The position numbers and the translations under genes were made by a program. From Rallus limicola (lineage: Eukaryota > Chordata > Aves > Gruiformes > Rallidae): a stretch of 64,000 nucleotides of DNA. The notes beneath the pieces were generated by a model. The model was given only the letters and a program-made list of their open reading frames with translations, did not search any database and was not told the origin of the DNA. Shown in pieces: positions 61,801-64,000 of the stretch (position 1 is the first letter of the stretch; each line of letters opens with the position of its first letter). The DNA is taken from assembly GCA_022605955.1 (NCBI GenBank), contig JAKCOZ010000003.1:11293331-11357330 (forward strand), read 5' to 3'.

Positions 61801-63537
61801 CAAAGGAAGTCTGGAGGAGGACAGACTAAAAATTCTTCTGGACACAGAAACTCTTGTGGGCCAAGAAACCAATCAGTGCTTCCCACAGAGCCCAGAGGGA
61901 GAGGCCAGGACAAACTTGTAAATATACCTGATGTTTTCAGATCCACCATGCTCCTTCCTGAAACATGGATAGAAACAAGCTACTTCTCCTGAATTTCTAT
62001 GGTCTCTTTACTGCTGGGGTGCACAGGCGTTAGATGAAGAAAAAATGCTGTACCTCTCACTCTGATAGCACTGAGTACAACCAGACACAGTAAGCTCTTA
62101 GTTTCACCAGTCTGGCAAAATGTGAGCAAAACAGCAGGATCTCATCTGATTCTGTCTGTCTCCTTTGCTGTAAAGTATGTTTTAATTGCTACATTTGGAG
62201 ACATATGGGGTAGATATGCAGTTTAGTTCTGGCCTTATTTATTTGTTTTTTAAATAGAGGACTAACAGACCTTACAGAAGTCAATGGGACTAGGACAAAG
62301 AGAGACTCCTCCACTCATCAGGGGTGAGGGAGAAGGGGGAATTCCACCCTCCCAGAAGTACAGTGCTAAAGAGTTTCAATCAAGAACTTGGTACTTGTTA
62401 CTGTTTTCAGTAAACAATTGTCAGGGTTTCTTACTAGCTGAGATGCCAAGAGAGCAGAGCTCGCTTCAGGCACAGAGAAGTTCACAAATGCCACGTTGTC
62501 ACGCTCCTTCCACAAGCTGTGAGAACAATCTGATCCTCCTCATGTAGGAAGCAAAAACAACTTGTGGTCTCAATCTAGCTCTAGCAAACGCTCATCCAAC
62601 TCAAACACGGTTTGACATAAATTACAGGCTTTGTGGGAATAGCTTGGAAGGAATAGAGGTGGTGGGCAAGGTTCGTATATCCCTCTGAGTATAACATCAT
62701 GGCATCCCCTAGAGAATACTGTAAATGTTTGATTGCATGGTCAATTAAAACAAAACCCCCTCAACTTTGATATTTCCTTAGGTTTTCTGTGTATATGCAA
62801 GAACAGCCAGGCAAAACCAGCAAGTTCCGTTATTCCATGTTTTGTGAAAGACCCTCCAGAGGACAGATCCTGCCCTCCCATTTGTAGCACTACAGAACAG
62901 AGTGTACAGTCTGTGCACACAACTCCGGAGGTCACTTCAGCGGTGTGGTCTGTTTGGAGGAAGGAGATGGGACGCATGAGCCTGAAGAAAGCCAAGTACT
63001 CTTGGAAAGGGAGTCCCTCCTCACAGTCCACAGTCCTAACCCAAACCTACTTCTCTGGTCACAGACGCAGGATTTAAACACGGTGACAGAACAAAGACAA
63101 TTAAAACTGCACCAAGTCCTGCTTCTGCAACCAAGAGCTGTACGGGTATGTTGTATGCCCATAGGACCTGCTGTATCTCTGGGACTAAAAACTCCCTGTG
63201 ATGGAAAAAGAGCATAGATTGGGTAGGAAAACAAAGCATTTTTACAAGAGCACTTAAAAAATGTCAATGAGGTAGAAACTTGCAAGAGCTATGGCAAATA
63301 TTCAGGACTTCCATACCAATAGGAGCTCTGCACTGCTTAGTTTCCAAACACTTTCTGATAGCTCATGCACGGCTGATTATTTGTGGGAATTTTCTATGAC
63401 AGTGAAAGATACAGTGGCTTTATATCTGTTTACTAAAACTATAGTCTTTAGATACAAACCTGCCGTGCCCTTCACCCCAGCACAAGATCATCAAGTTGAA
63501 CTTTCCATTTCCATTGTCCACGAGATTTCTTGTATAC
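58687..63537 (-). CDS. CDO1: CDO1, cysteine dioxygenase type 1 (three internal coding exons; partial)
   Basis: Exons 63460-63537, 61367-61524 and 58687-58856 join in phase into one cupin-fold protein segment of about 135 residues. Cysteine dioxygenase oxidises L-cysteine to cysteine sulfinic acid with a non-haem iron in the cytosol, the entry to taurine and sulfate formation. Key residues by family numbering are present: the iron-binding His pair in [11 protein letters not shown], the third His in [11 protein letters not shown], and the Cys (SHCF) and Tyr (HLYSPPF) that form the thioether cofactor. The N-terminal exon (about the first 57 residues) lies beyond 64000. The last exon was not found. 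Transcription is right to left, as for TMED7, in the gene order known from other vertebrates. Confidence 0.95.
58857..61366 (-). other. CDO1: CDO1 intron
   Basis: This is intron sequence with nothing recognised inside. It is AT rich, with short TATA-like repeats near 61215-61270. Confidence 0.8.
61367..61524 (-). CDS. CDO1: CDO1 internal exon with iron-binding HxH motif
   Basis: The exon is 158 bp long. The acceptor is TATAG and the donor AATG|GTAAGC. It encodes [17 protein letters not shown] through ENHCAYIN and carries two of the three iron ligands and the cofactor Cys. The phases agree with both neighbouring exons. Confidence 0.95.
61525..63459 (-). other. CDO1: CDO1 intron
   Basis: This is intron sequence. 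Open frames on either strand (for example 62733-63077) have no recognisable domain. Confidence 0.8.
63460..63537 (-). CDS. CDO1: CDO1 internal exon encoding [20 protein letters not shown]
   Basis: The exon is 78 bp long. The acceptor TTTCAG precedes 63537, and the donor CAG|GTTTGT lies at 63459. It starts with one base that completes a split codon and ends with AG of a Ser codon finished by the next exon. It encodes the first cupin strand region, up to WGEGHG. Confidence 0.93.
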
Positions 63538-64000
63538 CTGAAATAGAAAGTGTTTGCTTTTTACTGTACCAATGTGCTGATAAGGTCCAATGTTATACTG
63601 GAAGGTTATGACATATAAAACCCCTTTTTCTTCTTTTTATTGACAGACAAATTTAATATGGGAAAAAATTGTATTTTTAAGCCGCTTTTTTTTTTTTTTT
63701 TCTTTTTGTATTAAGAGTTCATTTTCTGGGAAGGGAAGAAAAGAAATTGACATATTTAGTATTTTATTATCATATTGCTTTTGAATTACTTAGATGATTA
63801 GGGTTTGGGAACTGTGAGTCTGAGACTAATGTGGCAGACAGGATCAAATCAAAATAGTTACTGAATGAAGTCACTTCGGCAGCTGGCTTATAATTAGAAA
63901 CAGAACTGCAAAAAAATCAAGAAAAATACACGGTTACATTCTTTTGCAGCTCCTTTTCAGATATGCTCGGCTTTCCTTCTGTTACACAGCACTCATTTGT
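63538..64000 (-). other. CDO1: CDO1 intron running off the right edge
   Basis: This is the start of the intron that separates the missing first exon from the exon at 63460-63537. A T-rich run at 63685-63711 is the only structure seen. Confidence 0.7.

Overview
The window looks like avian nuclear DNA. It holds parts of two vertebrate genes (TMED7 and CDO1), many CR1 LINE copies with the ATTCTGTG-type 3' tail, and a large endogenous retrovirus (ERV) block with an avian alpharetrovirus-type Env. TMED7 and CDO1 both lie on the minus strand, in the order known from other vertebrates (CDO1 upstream of TMED7). The species cannot be read from this sequence.

Layout. 1-2206: TMED7 3' UTR and flank. 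2207-11799: TMED7 (minus), three coding exons that join to a 216-residue p24-family cargo receptor. Its second intron carries a nearly full-length CR1 (about 3.7-8.05 kb, plus strand, antisense to the gene). 11.4-12.3 kb: GC-rich CpG-island promoter. 12.3-21.2 kb: an ERV block on the minus strand, read right to left. It starts with an LTR, a tRNA-Pro-like primer-binding site and decayed gammaretrovirus-like gag, pro and pol. At about 14.57 kb it switches to the 3' end of an alpha/beta-type integrase, then an uninterrupted alpharetrovirus-type env ORF, a polypurine tract, an alpharetrovirus-like LTR, and a piece of LTR related to the 5' one. This composite sits about 0.5 kb upstream of the TMED7 start codon and on the same strand. 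21.6-25.6 kb: two related LTRs of another family (plus strand); the second has an exact 6-bp target duplication and a nested CR1 fragment. 25.6-58.6 kb: long gene-poor sequence with only CR1 fragments recognised. 58.7-64 kb: three internal coding exons of CDO1 (minus); its first exon lies beyond the right edge and its last exon was not found.

TMED7 acts in ER-Golgi vesicle traffic and CDO1 in cytosolic cysteine catabolism; nothing links them functionally here. The most notable content is the two-lineage retroviral mosaic with an open env frame, and its position as a possible alternative promoter for TMED7. All splice sites were placed by eye from GT/AG signals, reading phase and family knowledge.
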